The notes beneath the pieces are model-generated. The model saw only the letters and a program-made list of their open reading frames with translations. It made no database searches and was not told the DNA's origin. Of a stretch of 58,193 bases of DNA, positions 10,261-20,152 are shown piece by piece (position 1 is the first letter of the stretch; every line of letters begins with the position of its first letter). The stretch covers positions 2,591,348 to 2,649,540 of the forward strand of contig BFEA01000120.1 in NCBI GenBank assembly GCA_003427395.1. Reading direction: 5' to 3'. This stretch comes from Chara braunii. Lineage: Eukaryota; Streptophyta; Charophyceae; Charales; Characeae. Made by a program: the position numbers and the translations under genes.

Positions 10261-10941
10261 CCGAGGGAGAAAGCTGTAGGGCACTAGTCCGCGTCGGCGC
10301 TGTGTAACCTGTGCGAGTTGCTGCTACCGTTCCCGGGCTAGCGCAAGATTAGCGCAGCGTTTCACCGGACCGATCCCCCTCCCGCCCCTCGTTCCCTCCC
10401 ACCTTTACCGAAGAAAGAAGGTGACTGGTGATAGGCGGGCGGGCAGGCAGGCGGGGGCGGGCAGCAGGTAGCCCGAAAGCAATTCTCGAAAGGCAGGTGG
10501 GGCAGTTTCGAATTTCCGTCTCCTGCAGGCGGGAGGAAACGAATTGGGGAGGGTGGGTGTCGAGCGTACCATTCTGACTCACACCTGTTGAAATTTTTTT
10601 GAGCGCAATTCTTTTTCTTTTTTCTTTTTGTTTTCGATTCTTCGAAAGTCTGTGTGGCGATGCAAAATTGTCGAAAGCTATGTTCTTCTCTCAAACCTGG
10701 TTTTCGACAGGCTGTGCGGCGAGCCTCTGCCTCTGAGTATGCGCTGAGAAACAGTCTTTTATATCACCTCGTGTTACAGATTCGAGCGGCTGTTACAACA
10801 ACGAGTCGGAAGCACCAACCGTCCGATGTCGACCGCGTCATAATGGCCTCCAGACAGCCTACCATAAATTGCCCCCCTATAGCACGAGTTGCCGTATCTG
10901 GCGTGACGGTTCCTTTCAGTACTGTCATAATTCGGTGCCTA
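10261..10941. other. No gene seen
   Basis: GC-rich then pyrimidine-rich DNA with short G/C runs (10430-10460) and T-rich tracts (10590-10630). The open frames here are short and unconserved. Confidence 0.5.
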
Positions 10942-11100
10942 CCCAAGAGCCTAGCTCAGTGGGTACACCCATGAACTGTTGAAATACAGACCTGTGTTCG
11001 AATCCAGATGATGGAACTTGACAAGCGAAACCAACTACTAATGAATTGCTTGGGGCCGGTCAGCTCAATGATAATATCTCAAGGCCGTCGCCCTTTCTAC

Positions 11101-11129
<29 letters not shown>
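10942..11129 (+). mobile_element. tRNA-derived SINE, full-length with A-tail
   Basis: The 5' part is tRNA-like: an A-box-like TAGCTCAGTGGG at 10952-10963 and a B box GTTCGAATCC at 10995-11004. A non-tRNA body follows (GGGGCCGGTCAGCTCAATGA at about 11052) and then 29 A residues at 11101-11129. The family recurs at 30797, 31719 (minus) and 23403 (minus), with a 5'-truncated copy at 11971. Confidence 0.85.
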
Positions 11130-11132
<3 letters not shown>

Positions 11133-11970
11133 TGCCTCGCGTTCTACGCGCAGTCGGGATAGATTGTACGTGATGGGCCCATGCCGAGTCCACTCGCCGT
11201 CCGATCGCCAGACAACGACCTTGCAAGTGCTGCTGCTCGTTGTCCCTAAAAGGCAAAGACAACACAAATCGACCATTCGATCTGGATGCAGATTCGTCAA
11301 GCGGCTGCCAGCTGACCGAGCCCAACGGATGAAAGATCCTTTTTTTTTTTTTTTTTTCTTTTTTTTTTTTGAAAGACCCATCCATCCCCCCCGCCCGTGC
11401 ATTTTTTTTTTTGTTGTTGTTGTTGTTGTAAATTTTGGGCAAAAGAAGAAGAAGAAAATCGTCCGATTGTTCCGAAGCCACAGGGCGAGGCCCCACCGCT
11501 CCGATAAGTGCTCAGAACGCACGAACCTACGCTACAAATAATAAATAAAGCTGACTTGTTCCTTCTACTGCAGTGTTCGCACAAACATGGCACCTGTGGG
11601 GCCTGACCGACCCTCGCGCATCAGAACTGCCATCTGCGACTGAAGTACGGACCTACCGCAAATGAGCGGTCCAGTGTGTTTCGTTCAGCGCTGACGGCCA
11701 GGCGGGGTGCGCGGTGCGAGTAGTTTCTGGGAGCCGAGCTGTTATTCTGGGATGTCGGTGACCAGCGGAATGCGGGGAGAGAGCTGGCTTCCCAATTCTA
11801 GAGGTCGGTGGCGCGTTTTACCTCCACGTAGCTGTGGGTTGGGCGCCATTGATATACACTCACACATGGACTGTTTAACTTGTTTGTGGACGTCGTTGCG
11901 CGGCCAGATACATGCAGGTCCGGCCGTTCGTTCTTCCTTGAGTACGTGCTAGTAGGGAGGGAGACCCCAC
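11130..11970. other. No gene seen; poly-T tracts
   Basis: Contains T-rich runs at 11340-11370 and 11402-11411 with a (TTG)n patch at 11411-11430. Otherwise unassigned. Confidence 0.5.
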
Positions 11971-12055
11971 AAGCTGTTGAAATACGGATCTGAGCTCGAA
12001 TCCAGATCGAACTAGACGAGCGAAATTTCCTGAATTACCAGAAGCATGGTCCGGA
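11971..12055 (+). mobile_element. 5'-truncated tRNA-SINE fragment
   Basis: Matches the SINE from GTTGAAATACGGATC through a B-box-like GCTCGAATCC and the CCTGAATTACC segment. The A box and A-tail are absent. Confidence 0.6.
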
Positions 12056-12167
12056 TTAGGATCCTGAATCTGGGCGTGTTTTAGGCAGAGATGCAGAAAA
12101 GGAGTTTAATCTCGATTTTCTGCACTTGTCCACAAACGCGTCCAAGAACACGGCTCTGGTATGCTAC

Positions 12168-12250
12168 GGGTTTCCCCGTATGCCTATAGGTAGGAGTAGT
12201 GGTGGGTAGGTAGTGTGAGGAAAAAATTGAGAGAAGAAAAAAAAAATTAA
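12168..12250 (+). repeat. GTAGGTAGGTAG repeat family, copy 1
   Basis: Shares AGGAGTAGTGGTRGGTAG and AAATTGAG.GAAGAA with 48755-48830 and with 50128-50185 plus 50275-50310. Confidence 0.5.
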
Positions 12251-12402
12251 GGCGTTGATTCCAATGTGGGACCTCGCCAGTCAGTTTCCCGATGATAGCA
12301 GAGAAGCGAGGCGGATGGCAGGGCACGCCCGAGGGCTGGCCTTGTCGGGGCAATAGGCGTGGTTGTGTGCGCTCGGTCGGGCTGGTGTTGGGGCTGAGGG
12401 TG

Positions 12403-12610
12403 GGCCGCGGGATTGCGCGCCTGCCGTTATGCCTGGCTGGTNNNNNNNNNNNNNNNNNNNNNNNNNNNNNNNNNNNNNNNNNNNNNNNNNNNNNNNNNNN
12501 NNNNNNNNNNNNNNNNNNNNNNNNNNNNNNNNNNNNNNNNNNNNNNNNNNNNNNNNNNNNNNNNNNNNNNNGGCCGCGGGATTGCGCGCCTGCCGTTATG
12601 CCTGGCTGGT
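12403..12610. other. Assembly gap (N at 12442-12571) with duplicated 39-bp edges
   Basis: The 39 bases before the gap (12403-12441) are identical to the 39 after it (12572-12610). This is the pattern of two contigs that overlap but were scaffolded with a gap. Confidence 0.85.
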
Positions 12611-12682
12611 GCAGGGGTTGCGCCGCTGGGACTCCGACTCTGGGTATTGGCGGGGCTTCGAGTTGGTGGACAGAGCGCGGGG

Positions 12683-12684
<2 letters not shown>

Positions 12685-12726
<42 letters not shown>

Positions 12727-12804
12727 CGCTTTTCGTTTTCGCTTCTCGTTTTCGCTTTTCGTTTTCGCTTTTCGTTTTCGCCTTTCGTTTTCGCTTTTCG
12801 TTTT
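12685..12804. repeat. (TG)n followed by 13-bp minisatellite
   Basis: TG dinucleotides at 12685-12721, then six units of CGCTTTTCGTTTT with few changes at 12727-12804. Confidence 0.9.
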
Positions 12805-12810
12805 CGTTGT

Positions 12811-13784
12811 TTGTTCGAGCTACGTGTAGGAGTGGACACCTGGCGGGAGACCCTACGCCAGACAAAGCGGGCTCTTTGTAAATGTAAAGGTAGCACGGCG
12901 CGGTCTTGACCGGCAGCTGATCGTCGGATAGCCGATCGGACAGTGAAGGTGCGTCGGGTTCAGGGGTGAAGAAGCGTCAGCTGCGCGCTACCAGCTTGTT
13001 GAGTCTACGGGTTCCAGCGGGTTTCCCCTGAATAGCATACATATTATTTGCAGTGCAGGAAGTAAGGTGTGTGTGTGTGGCATGACCTGACTAAGGGCAT
13101 ACACAGAACACGAGGAACATCGGCCTGGATGCATCTGGTCGCCAGAGGAGACGAAGGAGGACGTATCTGACGGCGATAACGTCCCGAGCTCACTCGAAAA
13201 AGGTCGACTACTACCTAGCACGACGATGCTCTGATTTCAACGGAACTGTTGCAGGGGGCCGGAGGGGCGCAATCCCGACCAGGCGTTGTGTTCGGGGGCT
13301 GCGGGGGCCGGCGGTGGTGCTGGGTCCGGCCCGGCGGGCCGCCCTCAGTGCTCCGTGCCGTTCACGTTCATTCATATTAGACCAGTCCCCCGTGCTGGGA
13401 TTCTGTGCACGGTACTCGTGCAGCTGCGGGAGGGCGAGTGAGCGTTCGAGGGGGCTGAGGAGCCTGAAACAGACCGGACCAGATCTGACCAGAGGGACCA
13501 GATGAAGCGACCGACGGACCGGCCGGCGAGCGAGCCGGCTGAGAGGGAGGGGTACAGTAGCATTGCAGTAGGAAAGCGAAGCCGGTAGAGGCAGGCGTGT
13601 CTGGAGCAGCATAGTGAATGGCATGGGGTCGGGGCCGACCAGCTACTGCAGCGCTACTAGATCGCGGTCGTGCCGGAAGCAGAAAGGCAGGCCTACAGTC
13701 GGAGTAGGGGCCCGGAAATCGCAGACTCTGCTCCGGCGAGCCCACTTGTCTGTCGTAGGATGCACGGAATCAAGACAATGCGTT

Positions 13785-13787
<3 letters not shown>
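12811..13787. other. No gene seen
   Basis: GC-rich DNA with several overlapping open frames on both strands (for example around 13211-13745 minus). None shows domain structure or repeats elsewhere in the window. Confidence 0.4.

Positions 13788-13821
<34 letters not shown>
13788..13821. repeat. (GA)n microsatellite
   Basis: Uninterrupted GA tract of about 34 bp. Confidence 0.95.
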
Positions 13822-13823
<2 letters not shown>

Positions 13824-14265
13824 GATGGCATAGCCGACTAGGATGGCCAACAACAGACGGCAACTCCTACTGCCCAATGACCTTGTACTGCCCCAGGGAC
13901 TTCCATAGTATCAGAGGGCCCGCACGTAAGCGCTCTAGCGAGGGAGAGAGCTAGAGTGGGAGAGAGCGGCGTACTCGAGGGAGGAAAGGACGGGAAAGCA
14001 GGAAGGCGGAGGGTAGGATGACGGTTGGAATCCTGTATTCCGACCGATGAACAGAGCCAGAAACGTGTCCAATCGACACAAAGGAACCTACGCGCAGCAT
14101 GTTCGCAGACGGACAGGCAATGAGTCGCGTGATCGATGCGGCATTCACAGAAGTCTGATTCGCTAGGAGAGGTACAACATCAGTGACCCCAACATCAGCG
14201 ACTGCTGTCAGAGTCGCATATCCGCACGCACACACGCAACGCAAATACTTAACGACAGGTGAACG

Positions 14266-14289
14266 AACACACACACACACACACACACG

Positions 14290-14375
<86 letters not shown>
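14266..14375. repeat. (CA)n/(GA)n compound microsatellite
   Basis: CA repeats with one CG step at 14266-14299, passing directly into GA to 14375. Confidence 0.95.
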
Positions 14376-14377
<2 letters not shown>

Positions 14378-14671
14378 TAAAACTCGCTCTGCTTGATCTT
14401 TGAAGACGCGCTGGCGGCCCTAGGAGTACACTTCGCTTATTGTCTTGATAGGGGGTCTCACGGCGCGACCGAAACACGGGGAGCCGAGAAAGGGAGAAGA
14501 GCGACTTCCAGAATGGGAGAGAGGACATGGAGGGGTGAGAGATAGAGGGCTGTTGGGTGAACTTCGGCGGCGCCGAGACAGCTCTCTCAGCCCGAAGGCA
14601 GCTTTCGATCGGGCTTTGAGACTCGTAGGCGCACACGTTCATACACACATAGAAAATAGCGAGCGAGCGAG

Positions 14672-14672
14672 C

Positions 14673-14750
<78 letters not shown>
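14672..14750. repeat. (GA)n then 44-nt poly-G
   Basis: GA to 14706, followed by an unbroken G run at 14707-14750. Confidence 0.9.
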
Positions 14751-14751
<1 letters not shown>

Positions 14752-15226
14752 AAGGAGATGGTATCAGGCGGGGGTAACTGAGAACGTTCGCAGCAGCAGA
14801 AGAAGTGCTGCTGGTCTGCTGCTGAGACCCGCGGAGAATGTGAAGAAGATAGTAAATGGGACCTGATCGGGAGCAGTAGAGCAGCCCTAAGGTCATGTCT
14901 TTACCCTTTGTTGAATTGCGGCAGAACTGATCTCTGCTCCTGCTATAATGGGTACGGTTGCTTGGTTGGACGGGTGCTTTTCACTCGCCTCAGGTCGTCA
15001 TCTCCCGATCTTGATATTCCGTGCGAAGCGTTGATTACAGAACAGCATAGAGTGCGACCTACGGTTGTGTTGTATTAAGGCTACGTGTCTCGTGTTTGCA
15101 CCGTGTTCCAGAATCGCCAGTCTCGACACTAGGGAGCAGTCAGGAACCTCGCCGTGCGCCACGTTGTCAGGCGATCAGTCGCTGCGCTAGTGTGGACACG
15201 TGGAAACTTGAGCACGCAACCGCGCT

Positions 15227-15228
<2 letters not shown>

Positions 15229-15289
<61 letters not shown>
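15229..15289. repeat. (GA)n microsatellite
   Basis: About 60 bp of uninterrupted GA. Confidence 0.95.
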
Positions 15290-15296
<7 letters not shown>

Positions 15297-15830
15297 TGGT
15301 GTTGAGAGGGGTTTGAGCGGCCGGCATCTGTATGGGATACAGAGGGAAGCGATCGGCTGGCGCATGGTGTCGGTGCATTTGGTCCCTGCGCTGCATGTTC
15401 AGTAGTTGTTAGTAGTTGTGTGGTGCTGACCCGCGTCACGGGCGGCAGTTCCCTCGACGAGCCTAGACGAATTTCCGTTTCCTTCTTTTGTTTTTTTTGG
15501 GGTTCGGTTGAGGCGCTATTTCATGCGCGACAGAACGTCTGTCGTCGCAGTCTGTCCTCGCAAGAAGACAGTCAGACCAATTCATTTTTTTGGACTTGTC
15601 TTTTTAGCGACCGAGTACAGAGTCTTGTCTCTTCTTAGGAGAGAAGAAGAGTGGAGCTCAGTCGAGCTGACTCGTGTCCACACGATCACGGTGCAAGGTG
15701 CAAATCCCTGCCACGTTTTGTCACTCCTTCGCCACGTTTTTGTCTTTCAGGGATCTTCACGTCCGTCCGTCGGATTGTCAAATGTCGTCATTATCATTGT
15801 TCGACGGTCATTTCAGAATTTTCAGAGTTA

Positions 15831-15952
15831 GGGCCTCGCCACACCACTCTCGAAATGTGAAAAAGACAAAACTGTGGCGGGTGCATCTGGCCGTGTTCTA
15901 GCGGAACGTTCACTCTCATTTTGCACATTTCGAGAGTGGTGTGGCGATGCCC
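15831..15952. mobile_element. Tourist-like MITE with TTA target duplication
   Basis: Termini GGGCCTCGCCACACCACTCT and its near-perfect inverse ending GGCGATGCCC. The inverted match is about 28 bp with one mismatch. It is flanked by TTA at 15828-15830 and 15953-15955. The 3-bp TTA duplication and GGGC ends fit PIF/Harbinger (Tourist) MITEs. Confidence 0.7.
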
Positions 15953-16364
15953 TTAATCAAATGCGAGCTTTTGTAGTCGAATGTGGTTTTGGAAATCAAC
16001 TGGGATTGTTGTACACTGCCGACCGATTTCCCGGAAATGTCTTTTGAGCGGGGCCAGCTGGAGATCGGTTGGCCGCTGAGTGAAATGCGGGGGGGGGGGA
16101 GGGAGGAATCGGCGGTGTTGGTACACAGTCTGGGCTCGTCCATGAAGGACTGCTGCTTTCCCGTAGATTGCGGGTTGTCCACAAATGGGCTGGGGGAGTG
16201 AGCGGTGAGTTTTACGAAATCAGTCAGTCTGAGAGTCAGTGATCGGAAACTGTCAGTCGTTTTGTTTCCCTACAAATCGGCTGCAGAAGCGCTGGGGCTG
16301 AAGAGAGCAACTTCTTCCCCTCCTCTGTGTCCTCCCTCCCCCTCTTCCCCCACGGCGTCCTCAC

Positions 16365-16670
16365 TTCAGGAGTGGAAGGATTTGGCATGAGAGGAGAGTT
16401 CGATGAACGAGAAACAGGTCCAATAGTGACCTGTTTCTTCTCTCGTGGTGGTTTCTCAGTTGTCTTTTTTTTTTTTTTTTTGTTTGCCCTCCTCTCCCTC
16501 GTCTTTCTGTGCGTCCTCTCTTCTCCATCTTCGTTGAAGATTGGCAGGATTTTGCGGACAAGCTTCAAACGAACGAGAAACGCCTCCTGTGTAGCGACTG
16601 TTCTTTTCGATTTTTTCCCTTGTCTGGTAGCGGGGGTTTCTCAGCTGCTTTTCTTTCTTTTTTTTTCCGA
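16365..16670. repeat. Diverged tandem duplication, about 165-bp unit
   Basis: Both units contain a GAACGAGAAAC word (about 16405 and 16570) and end with GGTTTCTCAG followed by a T-rich run (about 16450 and 16637). Within unit 1, AACAGGTC and GACCTGTT (about 16415-16437) form a hairpin. Confidence 0.5.
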
Positions 16671-16751
16671 CCGAATGGCTATCTGATAGTTCTCATTCTG
16701 ATTCACCCCCCCTGTCAAATGTGATGTGGCTGGAGCGAGCTGCTCATCGTC

Positions 16752-16821
16752 GTAGCCAACCGACGAGCCTTTGAGGGCATACTTCGTAGCCAACCGACGG
16801 AGCCTCTGTGGGCATACTAAC
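16752..16821. repeat. 35-bp tandem duplication
   Basis: CGTAGCCAACCGACG followed by AGCCT and GGGCATACT occurs twice in a row. Confidence 0.7.
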
Positions 16822-18180
16822 GCTTGCACTTTCGTAAGCGTATCTGACCCCAATTATGGGCAGAATGGGATGAATCTGTTCCCAAATGCGTCCAGAAAAT
16901 AGTAGAAAAGTCCTAGTGTGAGTTTGCTCTGAGACATTGTTCCCCGCCGGTTTATTTGTCTTCTCTCTGCCTGCGTTGTTGCAAGGTCTTTTTCCCCCTT
17001 GTTGGTTGGGAGGATCTCTGACGCGCACAGCTGGAGGAGTAGGCCGAGGAAGTCCGGAAGTCGCTGGAGGAGGAAAGTTTTGGGAAAAAAAAGGTGTGAG
17101 GTTTCGGACATTATTTTTTTTACGTACGTACGTACGTAGTCAGATTCGTCGGCTCCAGCGTGGCGGGCGGGGGGGAATGTGTGTGATCCCTCGAAAATCC
17201 CGAGAGGATTGGGTCGTTTGGCTTTGCTAGCTCGCGGCGTCAGCAGTGGGCTCCCTTCTCGATCTCCGCAATAGACCTTATTCGCTGCCATGCACTTAAC
17301 CGGAATGAATGCCGCCTTCAGCGAACACAATGCCGTGCTGTACGCCTTGCGCGACTCAGCGATCTGTCAATACATACGCTACCATAGGGTTGTATTCAGC
17401 AGGATTTGAACTGCTGAACTGTTTATCAAGAGGCATAGTACGTCTCTACCAGTCACTCATGTGGCTGGGGTGATACACTTACTGAATATATGGTACGCCT
17501 CTCTCGACGCGTCGACGTTGCGATCGATAGACTAGTTTCGTATTCCGCGGCAGGGTTTGAACTGATGATCTATAATTAAGACCCACCCTTGTGGCTGGTG
17601 TGATCAAAAGAAAGAAAATTTTCGCTGGCACGAATTCCCCTTTGACCGAATATCAAGTGGAGGGGGGAAATTTCGACGTGCATCCCCACCCATCGCTTGC
17701 CCGCTAGCTCGCGATATCGGCTAACTTTAGAAAGACAGGGGGAAGGGCGGGGAAGCCCCATGTACCGCTAGTGTGGTGGGGAGGAAAGTGGGGGAGATCT
17801 ACCTCTCTCTCTCTCTCTCTCGGTCTGTCACTCTCTCCTTCTCTCTTCCCCTTTTCGATCGACACAGAGGAGCGGAGTGTTGTTGGAGAGTCGGTATGTG
17901 GATGGAGTTTCGATAGCGTGGGCGACAGCATCGTCGAGTGCAGGGAGGGGTCAGAGAGACGGTCCCTCAAGTGTGCCCACTCCACTCCATGCCACTCCAT
18001 GCCACCCCACGCCATTCTCGCCTCTTCCCGCCTGCGATTTTAGCCCTCTGGAGCAGTAGTCACAGTACGAGACCGAAGCTTCTGGCCAGATGATTGCCGT
18101 TTCCTGCTTTTCTGATGGATGGTTGGGCGGACCCTAGTTTTTTTTGCCGGAAATGAGCTCTCTCTTTCCCGACCGAAAGG
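16822..18180. other. No gene seen; (ACGT)n and short GA tract
   Basis: Contains the self-complementary TACGTACGTACGTACGTA at 17121-17138 and a pyrimidine tract at 17800-17850. Otherwise unassigned. Confidence 0.4.
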
Positions 18181-18181
18181 A

Positions 18182-18350
18182 CGTATCTAGCTGATCATAT
18201 AGTATATATACATACGCACGTACCAGATTACTGTATGGCGTAAGTATGCCTTCGCTGTGGATATAGTAGCTCTGTGACAGCATATATGTATATAGATCTA
18301 TATACATATGTATTACAGTATGTATATACATATGTATATGTTTGTACAGC
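18182..18350. repeat. AT-rich palindrome cluster
   Basis: 18284-18309 is a perfect 26-bp palindrome centred on AGATCT. CATATGTATATACATATG-type palindromes follow at about 18320-18345. Confidence 0.7.
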
Positions 18351-18930
18351 AGCAGGAAAGGACGGACTCAATTGATGAGGGCTTGTGCCATCTTTTGTTG
18401 GAGCCATGAAATGCCCGCAGCGGAGCGGTGAGCAACACACACAACACCAGCTACGGGCGGCGACAGCACCGTCGGTAGCAGCGTCGGGAATAGCGTCGGC
18501 AATCCCCGACGCGCTTTGACGTGCGTACGTCATTGAACTGAAGACAAAGACGGGGCCTAGTGTTTGAACCGTCGTCCGTCACTCAGGAAATTATGTGATT
18601 TGTGGGTTACTACAGGATTAGCAGTGTCCGCGCAAGCAACGAAGAACGCATCGATCGAAAATGTGAAAAAGCCATGCATGTCATGGGGCGGAATTCAGAG
18701 GAACTGAACTCGGCGTTTTCACACTAGAAAGTGGAGCAGGAGTCCCTACCCTTCCGGCTTGTTTCACTACGCGCTCAAGCCTGCTGTTACCGTAGTAGTG
18801 TCGGTAGGTCATGTGCCGCCAGTGCCTTTGACGCTGTTGATAGTCACTTTGGAAATCAACGTACGTACGTACGTGTGGTAGCATGGTCGGTTAAGATTTG
18901 TAGCAACACAGCCGAGTACTTTGCAATGGG

Positions 18931-19057
18931 AGGACAGAAATCAACCCGTAGTTAGTAGCACAGTCAAAGCATCGAATGTGTATCCTACTCTGGGGCTGAA
19001 ACGCCAATACTTAGGGGATTGGAAGGAGAGAAATCAACCCCTAGTTAGTAGCACTGG
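18931..19057. repeat. Short direct repeat pair
   Basis: AGAAATCAACCC followed by TAGTTAGTAGCAC occurs at about 18936 and 19029. Confidence 0.5.
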
Positions 19058-19125
19058 CGACACATCTAGACTGTCTACCATTCTGTTTCTGTGGGACATG
19101 AGCTTCAGTGTCGAAAGGCGCTAAA

Positions 19126-19230
19126 TAGCTTAAAGTCTCTGGAACTCGAAAGCTGGAAGTCTCTGGGAGTCGAGAGCTCAAACTCTCTGGAAGTGGAGAC
19201 GTACTCTATATATATATATATATACATTAC
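19126..19230. repeat. 27-bp minisatellite and (TA)n
   Basis: Three diverged units beginning TCTCTGG at 19126-19200, followed by a TA tract near 19207-19224. In one frame they read as a repeated Ser-Leu-Glu pattern, but with no gene context. Confidence 0.5.
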
Positions 19231-20152
19231 AGTAGCACTACCGTGCTGGCTTAGCACTAAGCAGCAGCTGTATCCCAGTCCAGACTTAGCTGTGCCTGCT
19301 GCTTGGGATGCTTAGCACATAGACTAAAAACTTTCAGGGATTCTGGCGGTAATCACGGTCCCATACGTGCAAGGACGTCCTACTCGAGTACTATTATCGT
19401 GCCCCGTCATTTGCCGAGGTCGGTTGAAGTGGCATTTCCCTGGGGAATGTAAATATGCAGGAGCACTGTACTCCCAACCGAGAGAAAAATCGGGTTGTTC
19501 AGCATTCGCCGGTAAAAGGCGGAAACATGCAACCTGTTCCTGCTCGGCGCGCTTTATATCGGGCAGGCCTAAAAAAGCTAAGCTGCTCTCGTTACCTGCC
19601 TGCTGCGACAGTGGTGTGAACTTGAGGAGTTTGAGCTCAAAACGGTTGTCGCACAGATTGCCGTCCGATCCCACGTTGGCAGTGGAGCAGATGTCAACTA
19701 CTCCTCGCGTCTGGCGTCGCACAGCTTGTCGTCTTGTCCCACGTTCGACCCTCTCTCTGTGTACTCTGTCTTGGACTGGTGGGCTGGCAAATAGATACGA
19801 TACTGCTCGGCTATCGTTACGCCACTGCATACCTACCCCCTTTGCTTATCCTCGCGGTTTGGGGTCTGGGCTGGACATTTCGGTCTGTGATTCTGTGGCG
19901 TGGAAACACTCTGTGCTGCTCTCTGCCAGCAGCTGGCAGACGATCCAGGCCTCGCAGATATCGGTTCCTGAGTTCTCTTGAGATTTCGGACTGAGACTTT
20001 TTTGGTAGCGGCGGTGTTTTGGGGTGCGGGAGAGGAGGAGGGGTGCGGGAGAGGAGTAGGCGTAAACAGAGGGAGAAGCCGTAGGGGACGAAGGAGCGGA
20101 GAAAGGAAGGAAGGAAGGAAGGAGGGTGAAAGGGAGAAGAAGGATCCGATTA

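Noticed and set aside
10952-11004. Possible tRNA gene
   Set aside because: A and B boxes are present, but there is no paired acceptor stem or anticodon arm; the unit is longer, A-tailed and dispersed, so it is a SINE.
11008-11541. Lys/Phe-run frames through poly-A and poly-T tracts
   Set aside because: They arise from homopolymers within the SINE tail and T tracts.
17390-17440. tRNA-like GGATTTGAACTGC words
   Set aside because: An isolated B-box-like word with no A box or tail at the right spacing.
19367-19981. 204-codon plus frame
   Set aside because: It overlaps an equally long minus frame, and shows no domain, repeat relationship or start context.
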